From Notolepis coatsorum (Eukaryota; Chordata; Actinopteri; Aulopiformes; Paralepididae), in the NCBI GenBank assembly GCA_963971535.1, contig OZ020589.1:49516192-49580191 (forward strand): a stretch of DNA of 64,000 nt, in the 5' to 3' direction. Under the pieces are notes generated by a model, which saw only the letters and a list, made by a program, of their open reading frames with translations, made no database searches and was not told the DNA's origin. The stretch's first letter is position 1. Each line of letters opens with the position of its first letter. Both the position numbers and the translations under genes were made by a program. This document shows, piece after piece, positions 1 to 12,157 of the stretch.

Positions 1-604
1 AGCTGTTCCTGAACCTGCTGGTCTTGGAACTGAGATTGTTGGGCATTGTTGGGGTGAGAGGTGGCCTTCACTGTGCCTTCCTCAGATACTGTTTGTGCTG
101 GACAGCCTTCATTTTAGGGAGTGGTGTACAGGTGATAAAATTAAATGTATTCATATAGCCCGAGATCACAAGGCATTGCCCCCATGGGCTGCACAGTCAA
201 GAAGAAACATCAACGGACCAAGAACAAAAACAAAACCACCATAAAATCCAGATATGCAACACTCAGATGTTCCCCAATGAAGCTATGGAACGACTCACTA
301 AAACCTAGCATATACGTACATGAAATGAAACACATTACATACATACATGGTAGCAATAGTAACTAAGGTACATAAGAACAACAAGAAAGCATAGGAAAAC
401 AATTAGCTCTGGTATGAAAATAAGATAAAGGCTAAAAGTCAAGGCTCGGAGCTCAGAGTCGGAGTATTAGAGTCATATTCCCCAGGGGGCAGGAGAACTG
501 CTTGAATCCAGTTGAAGTATCACTCGTAACATCCACTCAGAGAGACAGAGACAGGGGATAGAGAATCTCAAATAAAATAAACAGACATCAATAAAATAAA
601 CAGA
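1..604. other. Unassigned sequence
   Basis: I see no gene, tail or terminal repeat I can name here. The small open frame at 145-366 is lysine- and threonine-rich, resembles no family I know and is probably chance. Positions 570-625 hold a short imprecise repeat of AAATAAAATAAACAGACA. Confidence 0.4.
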
Positions 605-800
605 CAAATAAAATAAACAGACATGCATTGGATGGTTTTTATCACCCTCTGTAGTGCTTTCTGGTCCAATGCAGAGAAGTTGCCATACAGTACCATACTG
701 TGATGCAGTTAGTTAGAGGATGCTTTCTATGGCATCAGTAGAAGTTCAAGTGGGCGTGAGAGGGCTGAGCACTGTGGCATCCTGTCCAAGGTGAGGAGGT
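605..800 (-). mobile_element. LINE reverse transcriptase fragment (C-terminal region)
   Basis: On the minus strand the translation carries the post-palm motif of a common fish non-LTR retrotransposon: TNCITVWY, then after one frameshift YGNFSALDQKALQRVIKT. This region normally lies downstream of the RT catalytic core. No 3' tail or target duplication is visible, so this is a broken scrap. Clade not assigned. Confidence 0.6.
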
Positions 801-839
801 TATCTAACCTCTTAACCGCTCAAGCTTACCTGCAATTTA

Positions 840-1619
840 GCAGAAAATGAAATCCATTTGCATACTTTTTTTGGAGAGCTTAGCTTATAGCTTTATACTT
901 TATACTTATATAGCACATGCATGAGTCTGGTAAAGTAAAAATAAAGGTAAAGTTTTTGTTGACTTGTTGCCAGATTCCTGTTTTTAAGTAAGTTTTAAGT
1001 GGGTATGAGCTGGAAAACACAGCGGTTCCATAGCCTGAAGTCTTATGTAGTACATGTCCAAATTGTATAGAATCCATAAAAAAATTTCGTGCTATCCAAA
1101 CGCGTGAAAATCCAAAATGGCGATCCACTTCCATTCATTCTGAACTCATTCTGACAACAACGTTCTTCTTCGTCACCTACTGTATCACTACCTTCCCCAA
1201 CTATCACACGCTAGGCTGCAGTCTCTTTCGGAGCGGACGCTTGTTGGCTACAATGCTGATCAATAATTTTCGCCATCAGAGGTGATTGGTCAGTTCTAGA
1301 CCGGAAGTGGCCATTTTGGATGACGCTCGCCGGATATATCGTCATGTAACTCGAGACCCGAAGCACACAGCTGGTTGAGGGTGGTGGCGATCGAAATGCG
1401 GCAAATTCAACTTTCGAATGGTGCGTTGGATGATCCTCGAAAAATGCAGCTTTGACCAGGTAGAGTGCCACGACGTGCGCGCAAAGTGCAAAACGTACTG
1501 TATAGCATCGGGCAAAAATGGTGCTAGTATTTTTTGGACGATTACATACCCAAAGTGATTTGTGATTTATTATACTTTATATACAGCACATGCATGAGTC
1601 TGGTCTCTTATTAAAGGTA
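840..1619. repeat. Dispersed repeat 'A', left part
   Basis: This stretch shares several blocks with 27590-28013, including the tract around GCACATGCATGAGTCTGGT (near 915 and 1590, again near 27896) and, inverted, ATCCGGCGAGCGTCA. It looks like a non-coding DNA transposon derivative, but I cannot name its termini. Frames in it (for example 1211-1471 minus) are not conserved between copies and are not called as genes. It resumes after the SINE, at 2101-2170. Confidence 0.55.
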
Positions 1620-1629
1620 ACATTCTGAG

Positions 1630-2090
1630 CTTTTTTTTTATTTTAATTTTTTCAATTTTCTGTTTTTCTCCCCGTCCCAATTTAGTCGCTGTGCCAATTC
1701 CCCCCCTACCCTACCTGGCTGCTGTATGCATGTTCTCCTACGAGTCGGTACAAGGGCGTCCCGAAGCCGACCGCGCGCTTCCTCCGATACGTGTGGCGAC
1801 TGCCAGTGACGTCTTTTCACTTGGCAGCAAGGACTCTCATTGGTGAAGTGTAACGCGTGGGAGGGCACGCTATCTCCACCAAGTCCTGCCCCCGCTGAGC
1901 AAGCGCTGAGACCTGACCTGTAGTCCACAACGCCAGATTCCCACCCACCAGCTTCCCACCCCCTAATACTGCCAATTGTATTAGTATGAACGACCAGCCA
2001 AGCTGGTAGCAACACAGAGAGCTGGGCTCGAACCCAGCATCTCATGCGTTGGTGACGAGCGCAATCTCCGCTACGCCACCTGACCGCCCT
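1630..2090 (-). mobile_element. tRNA-derived SINE, flanked by a 10-bp duplication
   Basis: Read on the minus strand, the head (near 2090) has tRNA-like Pol III boxes: A box about TGGCGTAGCGGA and B box GGGTTCGAGCC. The tail at the low-coordinate end is T-rich on the plus strand, meaning A-rich on the element strand. The insertion is bounded by ACATTCTGAG at 1620-1629 and 2091-2100. The copy of repeat 'A' near 27938 reads straight through this site without a SINE. A second copy of the same family lies at 51741-52222; both share GTAACGCGTGGGAGG and TATTAGTATGAACGACCAGC. Confidence 0.85.
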
Positions 2091-2100
2091 ACATTCTGAG

Positions 2101-2830
2101 GTTTCTTACACAATAAAGAAGAAAATCACTTCGAGTGCTAATGAAATAGAGTAAGAGAGGTTTGAACACACTGAAGTAAAAGTTATATAGCGTACTTGCA
2201 TCGCGTCCCGCTCTTAAGCCATACCGAGATATACCTCATCTCATGTACCTATTGTACTCCATCAACGAATAAACCCAAAATACACCCTTCACCTGCCAGG
2301 CCCCGCCCCTCAGTGGTGTGCTACATAGGACTGGGCATGGCCACCACTCACTCTTCCTCTAATTTCGTTTCTATCATAGCGGATGCAAGTCGCCCTATGC
2401 AACTAGTTGATTTGAAAAGTTTAGATAATATTGGGTACTTACGGAGATTTGCTTACCCCTGGCATCTTCGGGGTATGTTCCAACGACACGTCGGGTCTAT
2501 TCTGATGTTCCCTCGTCTTGTGGCAGCAGATCGAGGAACAGCGTGCGAGGTTGGCTATCGAGCCGGCTCGCACACAGGTGAGCCCTGTGTCATCAGGCAT
2601 TGATGCTAGTGTTAGTAATGCTGGGTTGTTTTGTTACACAACCATGTTGTGTGTCGGCGCCAGGGGCGGGATGGTTTGGTGAACGTTCCACTGAAGTGGA
2701 CGGGTTCCAAGCGATCCTGGAGCGTGCTGCTAAAACACTAATGCTAACGCTAAATGCTAATGCTAAATGCTAACACTACTGCTGACATGCTGGGCACTGT
2801 TTTAATGTTCCCCGCCGTGGGAGGGCTTTT
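2101..2830. other. End of repeat 'A', then unassigned sequence
   Basis: Positions 2101-2170 complete repeat 'A' (matching 27948-28013). From about 2280 the base composition becomes GC-richer and resembles the DIRS region downstream. The frame at 2196-2603 matches no family I recognise. Around 2735-2775 the word GCTAAATGCTAA recurs several times. This may be the upstream part of the DIRS element, but I see no terminal repeat. Confidence 0.3.
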
Positions 2831-2833
2831 CCC

Positions 2834-3440
2834 TCCTCTTAAACCGGTTCATTGATGAAGGTCAGTCGGTAGCTAATGTGGGGGGTTTTGCTGAGTCCTA
2901 TATTCCCTTTACGGGGTAAATGGGTTGACAACAGGGTGCAGGGCGGGTGTGCCGTGGCTAGGTAGCCTAGCCAGGTAGCATCGATCCTGTGCCTCGGCGG
3001 GGCTGGACGGTGCCCCACCCGGGAGCCGATGCTTGAGAGCGAGTCGGCCCAGCGGGTGGCAGTAGAGCTATACTGCTGCAGGATGGAATTTAGCGGCGGC
3101 CAGTGTTGTGGCTCAGCTGACTGTTTTCTGTCCACATTAGCGTCGAACGCTATGCTATAGTGGGGCTACTGTTTTTGTTCTGTCTCTCTGCTACGGGAAT
3201 GTCTGTCTATGCTACAATCTTCCCTCCTCTCAACCATTCATGCTGACGGTCAATCGGTGTCTACTGGGGGAGTAGTGCGGGGGGGCTTTGTTTACCTTCA
3301 TGGATAAATGGGCTGAGGTCTAGGGCTGGTGTGCTGTTGTGAATATTATGAATGAATGCGGGACTGGTTCTCTCTGGTCCGCCTCCCCTTAAAACCCTTA
3401 GGAGTCAACGGGGCTTATTGCACCCGTGGGAGGAGAACAA
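2834..3440 (+). repeat. Imperfect direct repeat, unit about 388 bp
   Basis: The text from about 2834 (TTCATTGATGAAGGTCAGTC, then a G-run and a TTTACGGGGTAAATGGG word) is echoed from about 3222 (TTCATGCTGACGGTCAATCG, G-run, ATGGATAAATGGGCTGAG). A third, weaker relation links 3040-3100 with 5300-5370 (both have CGGCCC.GCG.GTGGC followed by TATGGAATT or GATGGAATT). It probably belongs to the 5' part of the DIRS element. No coding frame is preserved. Confidence 0.4.
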
Positions 3441-4034
3441 AAGGATTTAAATCTCTCACAAATGCTCAGGAAGTCCCGTTTTTCAGAAATCTGTAAAAAT
3501 AGAACAAAGACAATTTCGAGTGCATATAGTGTAATCTATATGTATCCTTACTTGCTAAACGTAATACGACTTGTAAATATGTTTAATTCTTGCTAAATTG
3601 TATAGTTCTAAATGATCCCTGTATTCCCCGAAACTACAACGCGTCACGTACATGCACGCGCGCACACACAAACAGCGCATAGGTGTTAATCACTGAGTGA
3701 TCTAATATGCATATTCTTCAGCGCGAGAGGGGGGGGGGTTGTGTTTCTCACTGTCTGTCGTTGATAATATAATCTGAAGAGGTCCTGCATTATTATTATT
3801 ATCATTCTCGAGAATACACGCGGACCCGACGGAACGTTAATTTATGAATTAAAAGTAGTCTAACATGCTTTTCATCCTCGCCCGTGTATATACCCACGTC
3901 GCGCTAAAACAACATAACTACTGTATGGCAGAGACAGAGTGCGTGTGTGTACGAGTTATGAGTTATCTCGCAGTTCATTCAAGCGCGCATCACGGTGATG
4001 ACAGCTCTCTATCTAGAGTAGAAAGGTGCGCTCA

Positions 4035-4175
4035 CAGGGGCGTAGCTGGAGATTCTGGGCCCCATGAAAGAATCAATTTGTGGGCCCCCAATCTATTAAA
4101 AAATGTGGGGCCCCCAATCTATAAAAAAAATTGGGGCATTTGCTGGGCCCTTGGAATCATCCTAACCCCCCCCCC
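4035..4175 (+). mobile_element. Probable hAT element terminus (fragment)
   Basis: CAGGGGCGTAGCTGG begins at 4035 and is followed by short repeats of GGGCCCC and CCCAATCTAT. This resembles the terminal inverted repeat of fish hAT elements (CAGGGGCG family, compare 9095 read backwards). I could not find the matching opposite end, so the extent is unknown. Confidence 0.45.
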
Positions 4176-4196
4176 CCCCCCCAGCTACTCCCCTGC

Positions 4197-5269
<1,073 letters not shown>

Positions 5270-5270
<1 letters not shown>

Positions 5271-6560
5271 ATGTTGAAACAGTGCCCCGCCCGTCCGACG
5301 CCATGAGGTGGGTCGGCCCGGCGAGTGGCTGGTGGGCTGCTAAAGCCTGTACCGCCACGGTATGGAATTGGCAGCGATTAGAACTGTGTTCGAATTGCTG
5401 TTTTTTCTATCAACAAATGGTGTCTGGTGGCAGGGCCTTGAGGGCCAGCCGACGTCGACACATCGCGCGAGGTTGTTGACGTTATTAGCTTTGACCCAGC
5501 CGCAAGCTATAACCGCTTAGGGCTCCCCTCTCCACAGAGGATTTTGGTCTTCCGCTGGAGCGCGGGCGGTATTTGTCCTAGGCCCCACACCGCCTCACAC
5601 CGCGCAGCCAGAAGAAGAGAGAGCACGGCCTCATCAGCGGCGATGACGAGGTCCTCGACAGGCGGCCATGTTTTCCCCCGCCAGAGGTATCCTGGGCGTT
5701 GAATCGACAGGTGTCCACAAGGCGGACAGCCTTGGCGGCCGAGGGATCGGCCATATTGGATGGGCTCGGCTTGGAATATACAAGCCGTCGCCGTCCTGCC
5801 GCGAGCAGCCCGCTCTCCGATCACTCCCTCCCCCAACACCAGCGGAAAAAGGGGGCTCTGATTGTTTCCTTTGGCTGCGGGCCGCGTGCCTTCGTTGAAG
5901 CGCGGGCGGCCCCACTTTTCGCTTCTCATGGGGACAGGGGCTGACACCCAGTTGATGGCTGAGACTGGGTCTGTCCGTGAGAATGTTGTGCTGTCAAGCG
6001 GCTCCCACACCATAAGCTGTGTTGGTTAAGCCTGGTGTTACTATAGGTGTTGTCAGCAGGGGGGCTCGAAAACTTTTGAGGCACACAGTGCGGGCTTCCC
6101 CGGCCTTGCCTTCGCCAGGCCAGGTATCATGTTGGTGCCTCCCACTCCCGCGAGATCGGCAGTGGTCTGAAAAGAAGAGGTGCGCGTGATTTAGGTGGTA
6201 GTAATATCACTGCAGGGCTACGCTGTGTAGGAACCCATGGGGTCCTCACGCCTTGCATGTCCGGCTGCAGAACAAGTCCTCAGCATGTTCTGGAGGGGTG
6301 TTCAGTGGGGGGGCTTTTGTCACCTAGATTGATGTCAGCTTCCCCCGTATCAAACCGGCCCTTTCTGTCGGGGTCCCCCCTTGGGTGCGATTGCCTCGTG
6401 GGTAGTGTCAGGTTCCGACCCGACTCCACGGAACGCTCTGCTCGAACTGGGGTCCAGGGTTGGCTACACACAGCGGGTGGGACCGGGCCGCCTATCTACA
6501 GTTCCTTGCGGACCTGCGCCACATAGCGGCGGGTGTGTTGGGAGTGTCATCACATATGGC
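5270..6560 (+). pseudogene. Possible 5' coding region of the DIRS-like element, heavily decayed
   Basis: This GC-rich stretch lies directly upstream of recognisable DIRS reverse transcriptase and has the same composition, so it is probably the element's first ORF and inter-domain region. The translation is broken by many stops, and no single frame longer than about 170 codons is coherent. Only 6380-6560 gives peptide fragments that could lead into the RT. I infer membership from position and composition; I do not recognise a Gag-like domain. Confidence 0.35.
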
Positions 6561-6569
6561 TACGGCAGT

Positions 6570-7520
6570 ACCATATGTCGAGGTGGATGAAGAGAACGCT
6601 GAGGCGGGGACTTGTATTTAAAACACAACCCCACCCGTTTTCGGGTTTGGTACAGACCCTATTGTCAGGGTCACCAGCCGTGACAGCTCTGGTCGACGAG
6701 ATCTGATCTCTGTGGACGAAGCAAGCCATCGTCGTGGCGTTTTCCTCCCGGTGTTCTCTGGTGCCTGAGAAATCGGGAGGGGGGGGGGGGGGTGTCAGAC
6801 CCATGTTGGACCATGGGAAGGTTCGGTATTTTTTGGATCGTCTCCTACCTGTTGCACACTGTCAGGTGGGGGTCTGGTTCTCCTCCATAGACCTGTAGGA
6901 TGCGTGTTCGCATTCCCGATCTTCCGTCCTAGGGCTTACCTACGCTTCCTTACAGGGTTAGCGTATGGGTACCAAGGGCTGCCGTTCGCATCTTCACCAA
7001 GTGCGTGGAGGCCGCACTGGGGCCTCTGCGTCGTCAGGGGTTACGAAGTGTATTCTGCCCTGCCGACGTTCTGGTCCTTGGCGGTCAAGGTGGATCGTCG
7101 GGTCTCATGCCAGGCAGGGTTCCTACCAGCCTGGGGTTGCTGTAGACTGGAAGTGGAGTACTCCTCTTCCCAGTCAACGGGTGGAGTGCTATGGGCATCC
7201 CTCTCAGAGCGTGTTGCGACACGCTCGATACGACGTCAGTGTCGTATATCGACAGACAGGGAGGAGTACGCTCCCCCCGTCTGCACCGGGCGGCTGGCTA
7301 TGGGCGTCCTCCATCTGCGCGGCATGAGGGCTCCCCACATCCCCGGCAGGGTGAATGTGGGTACAGGTGTAATGTCGCAGGGCGGTCCTCATCCTGACGG
7401 GTGGGGATTACGTCCGGACATAGCCAGGCAGGTCTGGGACCGATGCCGTGCCGCCTGGGATTATTTCCCCATATATCTGTTAGGTCAGTTGTTGGGGCGG
7501 GTACGTTGAGGAGCGCAGGT
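6570..7520 (+). pseudogene. DIRS-type reverse transcriptase and RNase H remnant
   Basis: Across several frames the translation follows the order expected for a DIRS1-group polyprotein. Around 6885 comes SSIDL, a stop, then DAC, matching the first RT motif of the family. Around 6990-7060 come KCVEAALGPLRRQGLR-like peptides. Around 7200-7265 comes DTTSVSYIDRQGG, the RNase H 'DNTSVVAYINxQGG' region. Around 7320-7440 come HIPGRVN and then GWGLRPDIARQVWDR. The usual YLDD active-site segment is not readable. At least four frameshifts and several stops separate these pieces, so no functional enzyme is encoded. In intact DIRS elements this region sits between Gag and the tyrosine recombinase, as here. 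Confidence 0.75.
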
Positions 7521-7639
7521 TCTTGATCCTGATTGCGCCGGACCGGGGCGCATCTGTGTGGTTCCCGGTCCTGATCCAGCTACTGGTAGCTCCGCCATGG
7601 CCTATTCCTTGGTCGGCGAAGGCCCTCACTCAAGCACAC

Positions 7640-8100
7640 GGGTCGCTGTTCAGCACCCGGTGTTGTGCCAACGTCTGATGGTTTGGCTGGTGAGAGGGTA
7701 AGTCTGGAGAGGATGGACCCTTCTGTGGTTGATACCATCCAGAATGCGCATGCTCCCTCCACTGTCGCGCTTTACGTGGGCAGATGGCGTATGTTCCAAG
7801 AGTGGTGTAAGGCGGGGGGGCAGGGACCGATGTCCTGCCCCCTGGATATTGTCCTTGTTTACCTCCAGTCTCTCCTTGATAGACTGTCGGCTTCGACGGT
7901 GAGGGTATATGCAGCAGCTATATCCTCTTATCATGAGGGATTTGAGGGTGATGTTTTGTTCAGCCACCCTCTTGTGAAGCGTTTCCTGCTTGGCGCCCGA
8001 CGCGTTAAGCCGGTAAAACGCTCTTTGGCTCCGAGTCGGTTGTCCTTGGCCCCGTTTGAGCCTCTTGAGCAAGCGCCGTTGGAACAGCTGTCGTTCAAAG
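7640..8100 (+). pseudogene. DIRS tyrosine recombinase, N-terminal (core-binding) part
   Basis: The frame starting at 7665 carries APSTVALYVGRW, YLQSLLDRLSASTVRVY and HPLVKRFLLGARR, the SAM-like core-binding half of a DIRS/Ngaro-type tyrosine recombinase. The coding sequence stops making sense at 8100, exactly where a 995-bp hAT element begins, and resumes at 9104. The recombinase of this group replaces the integrase of LTR elements and inserts circular DNA intermediates without target duplication. Confidence 0.85.
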
Positions 8101-9095
8101 CAGGCGCGGAACTTTGTTCCTAGCGGTGGGGGGGACATATTAGGGGCGTGGTCAGTGAGGTCGCAGGGGGGGGGGGTTAGGGGGGGTGCGCCCCCCCCTT
8201 CCAATTTTTTTTTTCTAATACCAGGTGTGCAATACGCATTTTCCCAGGCGGTGGCGCCTCTTGTAAGAAGTGGTCATCGTGGAGCCAGGGCTTGTCCAGC
8301 TGCACGTCCGCTAATTTAATATAATGATACTAGTGAATTTTTTTTAACTCTGTCAAAATAAACGAGCTGCATAGGCATAATAAACTGTAAGCGACATATA
8401 CATGTTTGCACTGTCTTTTTTCTATTATAAAGTGCCTCTCGAGACTCGGGTCCATAACACATAACAGATCGGTCATTTGATTGTAATGCAGGTGCTCGCA
8501 TTATAAATCGAATGTATGCGAGACAAACAATGTAATCGTTTTGATGCATACATCTCTGCCCAGCCTACCCCACCTGTTGCTGTACGGGGACGTCTCTAAA
8601 TGTCATGCCTTTATTTTTCAATATTCACTAGTATTCGGACAACAGCCGCACACTTAAAGTGATACATCTAAAATCGCTTACCTTACCTGTCGGGGGTCCA
8701 GGACTCCTGCGTTAGAAACCGCAGATATATTCCTTTACTGCGAATTGAGAGCGTCCCAAAAATTATTCCAGGCCGCTATTTCTTTACCAACGGATTTCCA
8801 GTTCCGCGTTGACGCTTCCAACTGGTTCATGCGTCGGCTACACGCTGCTTTAATAACACTGCATTATCGAGACAGCGCCCCTATGTATGACTTTGAGGAT
8901 CTGGCAATGAATTCCAAGAGTAGGGTAAATCTGCAGTGCCGGCACTGTGTAGTAGCGACTAGCGAGTCACAGTGCTGGCCGCCAGGCCGTGCAGTTGCAG
9001 CGGTTTGGGGGTAAAAACATGGGGGGGACAAATACTGCATTCTGAAATCATGCGGGGGACATTTTCCGGGGACCCCCCCGCAAATTACGCCCCTG
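8101..9095 (+). mobile_element. Non-autonomous hAT element inside the DIRS recombinase
   Basis: The 995-bp insert is flanked by the 8-bp duplication GTTCAAAG at 8093-8100 and 9096-9103. Its ends are imperfect inverted repeats: CAGGCGCGGAACTTTG at the left and, read inwards from the right, CAGGGGCGTAATTTGCG. An 8-bp duplication with CAGGGGCG-type ends is diagnostic of hAT elements. G-rich subterminal blocks lie next to both ends. No transposase domain is visible. The small frame at 8745-9014 is not recognised and is probably chance. Confidence 0.9.
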
Positions 9096-9720
9096 GTTCA
9101 AAGACCGCGTTCTTGCTGGCCGTCACCTCCGCTAAACACGTGGGTGCGCTTTGTGCTCTCTCGGTACGACCAGAGTGCCTGTCTTTCGTTCCGATTGCGG
9201 TGCCACTCTGCGGCCTAATCCTGCCTTCGTGCCTACAAATATCCGGAGTTCCTTCCGCTCCAGGGATATTGTGGTTCAGGCGTTTCATCCACCTCCTCAC
9301 GCTAGTGAGTTGAAGGCGGGCCTTCACCTGTCATGTCCGGTCCGGGCTTTGGGGATTTACCTCAGCCGTACTCAGGGCCTCAGGGCTACCGATCAGTTTT
9401 GTCTGTTACTGTGGTTCTCGTGCTGGTAAGGCACTATCGAAACAGCGCCTGTCCCATTGGTTGTGCGAGGGCATTGCCCTTGCTACACGTTGGCCGGGCT
9501 GGCTCCCCCTGGGGGTGTCAGGGCGCACTCCACTCGTGGAGTGGCAGCCTCTGCCGCTCTGCTGGGTGGGGCCTCGGTGGAGGACATCTGTGCTGCAGCT
9601 TCATGGTCCTCCCCGGGTCCCTTCGTAAGGTTTTACCTCATGGACATGACCGGGGGTTCTGTCTCCCAGGCGGTTCTGAGGTCTGTGGCCTCTCCTGCTT
9701 CCCGTCCTTTGGTGGGGTAG
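9096..9720 (+). pseudogene. DIRS tyrosine recombinase, catalytic part
   Basis: The catalytic domain continues across at least two frames: LLAVTSAKHVGALCALSV (about 9110-9163), CPVRALGIYLSRTQGL (about 9336-9385) and, in the frame ending at 9720, LRAHSTRG, DICAAASW and FVRFYLMD. The HxxR box, the tryptophan and the nucleophilic tyrosine are present. The first catalytic arginine, expected in a motif like AKRVGEL, reads histidine (AKHVGAL), consistent with C-to-T decay at a CpG. With this change, the frameshifts and the hAT insertion, the gene is dead. Confidence 0.85.
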
Positions 9721-10232
9721 CAGGGGTGTGTGGGTATGGGCCACAGTGTGTTGTGTCACACGTGGTTCCGCCTGTGCTGTGTGTTCAAGGGGTTCTAGTT
9801 CCCTCTTGTTCGCACTCGGGTGGAGTTGACTGCGCCCCCTCTTCATTGGGAAGGATGGGGTGACGGGACTCCCCTTCCCCCTTGATGTGGGCTTACGGGT
9901 CCTCAGGGGGTGCATCTGTCGGGCCTCGCGTCCGCTCTACCCCACTTTGGTTTGCCTTCAGTAGTAGAGGGACCTCTCTGTTCATCCACGGCTCTGATTG
10001 TCGAAATGTTGTAATCCATTTGAGGGTGGTGACACTGCCGATGTTAGGATTGATTTAGTCCAAAACGGAGGAGGTATATCATGCGATGCGTTCCTCATAT
10101 CATAAATGTTCTCTCGCATAAGGACAGACTAAATACAGTGCCTAATTGCCTCTACGAATGGAATGTAACACCTGACGACCGGCGCTATTGATATGCCAAG
10201 TATAGCCAGGTGGGTACTGCGAGTTGGCGCAT
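9721..10232. other. Probable 3' flank of the DIRS element, then unassigned
   Basis: GC-rich sequence continues to about 10000 and fits the 3' untranslated part of the DIRS element. From about 10030 composition changes. I could not identify the inverted or split terminal repeats that close a DIRS element. Confidence 0.3.
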
Positions 10233-10440
10233 CATTTACATTTACATTTAGTCATTTAGCTGACGCTTTTATCCAAAGCGACTTACATGTTCTGTGCGAC
10301 AAGACAGCAAGAAGGGTATAACTCTATCAGCTGAGTAACAATGTTCATCAAAGTGTTGCGTGTTACAGTGTAGGTTAGTTTATTAGGACAAGTGCATGAC
10401 AGTAAGGTTAGTCGGGGTTAGATTTTTTTTTTCTTTCAGT
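10233..10440 (-). mobile_element. L2 LINE 3' tail
   Basis: The plus strand reads ACATTTACATTTAGTCATTT, then GCTGACGCTTTTATCCAAAG. On the minus strand this is the L2 3' end with its short TAAATG-type terminal repeat. The copy is cut about 200 bp into the 3' UTR. The same tail occurs at 35251, 52453 and 54104. Confidence 0.9.
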
Positions 10441-10539
10441 AAGGTCAGTCGAGTAAGGTCAGTCGAGTGCAGCGCATTCCTGTGTGCACGCGTGTGCACA
10501 GCCGTGCATGTGCGTGCACACGCTTCTGCTCACACAACC

Positions 10540-10930
10540 CTGTCCCATGAGCAACGCATCACTGGTATATGAGTCAATGTCTGTGTGAGAGTCCAGGGCG
10601 GCCTGAGTGGCGAACAAACTCCAGTCTGTGTGTTGAAACCGCCGCCTCAGGCCATAATTTAACCATCCTAAGTGAGGGTTTCACACATTTGATGAATGGA
10701 GTGTACTTGGGGAGCAGGAACAAAGAGAGGTGATCAGATTGGGAGGGAAAGGGCTTTGTATGCTTTGGCTATGTTGGTGTAAACATGGTCTATTATCTTG
10801 TCTCCTCTTTTGGGGCAGGAAACATGCAGACTTTAGTCTGGAATGGTGGTTAAATCTGTGATAATAAAGACGGGCTCCAGTTGTGTCTTTGTGTTGCTTG
10901 CTAATGTAGCATCCTGTAGCCACAGACAAA
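10540..10930 (-). mobile_element. LINE endonuclease fragment
   Basis: Minus-strand translation gives DHVYTNIAKAYKALSLP and then SDHLSLFLLPKYTPF, the C-terminal part of an apurinic-type endonuclease domain, including the SDH box. It is followed towards lower coordinates by KPSLRMVKLWPEAAVS, the start of the EN-RT linker. Frames are broken. This is an isolated fragment of the large fish LINE group whose RT ends are seen elsewhere in the window. Confidence 0.65.
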
Positions 10931-11073
10931 ACATCATCAAGGCATAATGTGAACAGAAAACAATGTTATATTCAAATATAAATCTGTATTTATTAATTTA
11001 TTCACTCAAATATACTTTGGTTGGGTAAAAACAGCTTCAGCCACAAAGAAACAGGTTAGTTGGCTTTCGGCGG

Positions 11074-11100
11074 CACGCACACACACACACGCACGCACGC

Positions 11101-11173
<73 letters not shown>
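11074..11173 (+). repeat. (CA)n microsatellite
   Basis: About 100 bp of CA with a few CG interruptions at the left. The cysteine/valine frame on the opposite strand is an artefact. Confidence 0.95.
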
Positions 11174-11175
<2 letters not shown>

Positions 11176-12150
11176 ATCTGACAACATCCACTAGCCTAAG
11201 ATGGCCAGCAAACCCACTGCGGAGGGAGCTCACGACAATGTTACACTGGTCGCTGTGCCAAATTACAGCACCATGGGGTGGCACTAAAGCAAGCAATTAA
11301 ATGAAAACAACAAAGCAAAAGAAACACCAAGCTGAAAAACTAAAGAAAACAAAACCTAATTAACCACACACAACTACTCCTCACATCTGAAACAAAACAA
11401 AAAGAAAATATTATCTATTCAAAACCCACCAGCAATACAGCAGATCCTTGGTCGGATTTCCCCAAGCTCGATAAGCTCTACAAACACACACATATAGACA
11501 TGCAACATTAGTTTAACAGCATATAACATAAACAATAACCCTCCCCCTTCCCAAATGTAAGCACACATGTAGCTTGTACTGGCTCTCCTATGAATTCTGC
11601 TATGAAGTATATATTTACCTTCCATTATCACATGCCAAGTAACCTACCCCCAACGGAGCAAGAACACGCACGGTCCCAGTCAGCCTGTCGCAGGCAACTC
11701 CGCTTGGCCTGCTTCCCCAAATCAGATGACGGCATGGACCCGCATATACAGCCATACTCTGATCACCGCGCTACATGCAGCATGCCAGCCCTTCACAGAG
11801 GAGACAAAGCCCAGAATAGCCCTTGTTGATCGCCAACAGGGGCCTCTACGTAGTACCTACAGTAATCACTGAATTACAGGTCCGGTCAGACCGAGTGCCC
11901 CGCAACATCAGTTACACTTGGCCAGGGGTGGGTGAAGGGAGCCCTTTTTGTGGGGTGTCTGCATTTTCCCCCTGCAATGTCAAATAATCACTGTTATGTG
12001 CTCTTTAAAGGAGAAAATCACCCAAATTAAGAATTCCAATATGTTATATCCATAGCCTAGGAAAGCTCATTATATATTTGTGAACGTGAGCTACTCTCCC
12101 CCATAACCCTGAAACCAAGATTCAAACTGGTGATGTCATCAGGTAAAAAG
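11174..12150. other. Unassigned sequence
   Basis: No coding family, tail or inverted terminus recognised. AT-rich to 11650, then a moderately GC-rich stretch. Could include unrecognised repeat scraps. Confidence 0.3.
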
Positions 12151-12157
12151 CTGCTTC

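Noticed and set aside
1638..2045. Open frame of 135 codons on the minus strand
   Set aside because: It lies within a SINE and is not preserved in the second SINE copy at 51741-52222.
2035..2090. Possible tRNA gene on the minus strand
   Set aside because: It has A- and B-box-like words, but no tRNA cloverleaf could be drawn with confidence. It continues into a SINE body and is bounded by a target duplication.
5507..6013. 168-codon minus-strand frame in the DIRS region
   Set aside because: It is antisense to the element, matches no family and overlaps several similar-length frames on the other strand; GC-rich sequence produces such frames by chance.
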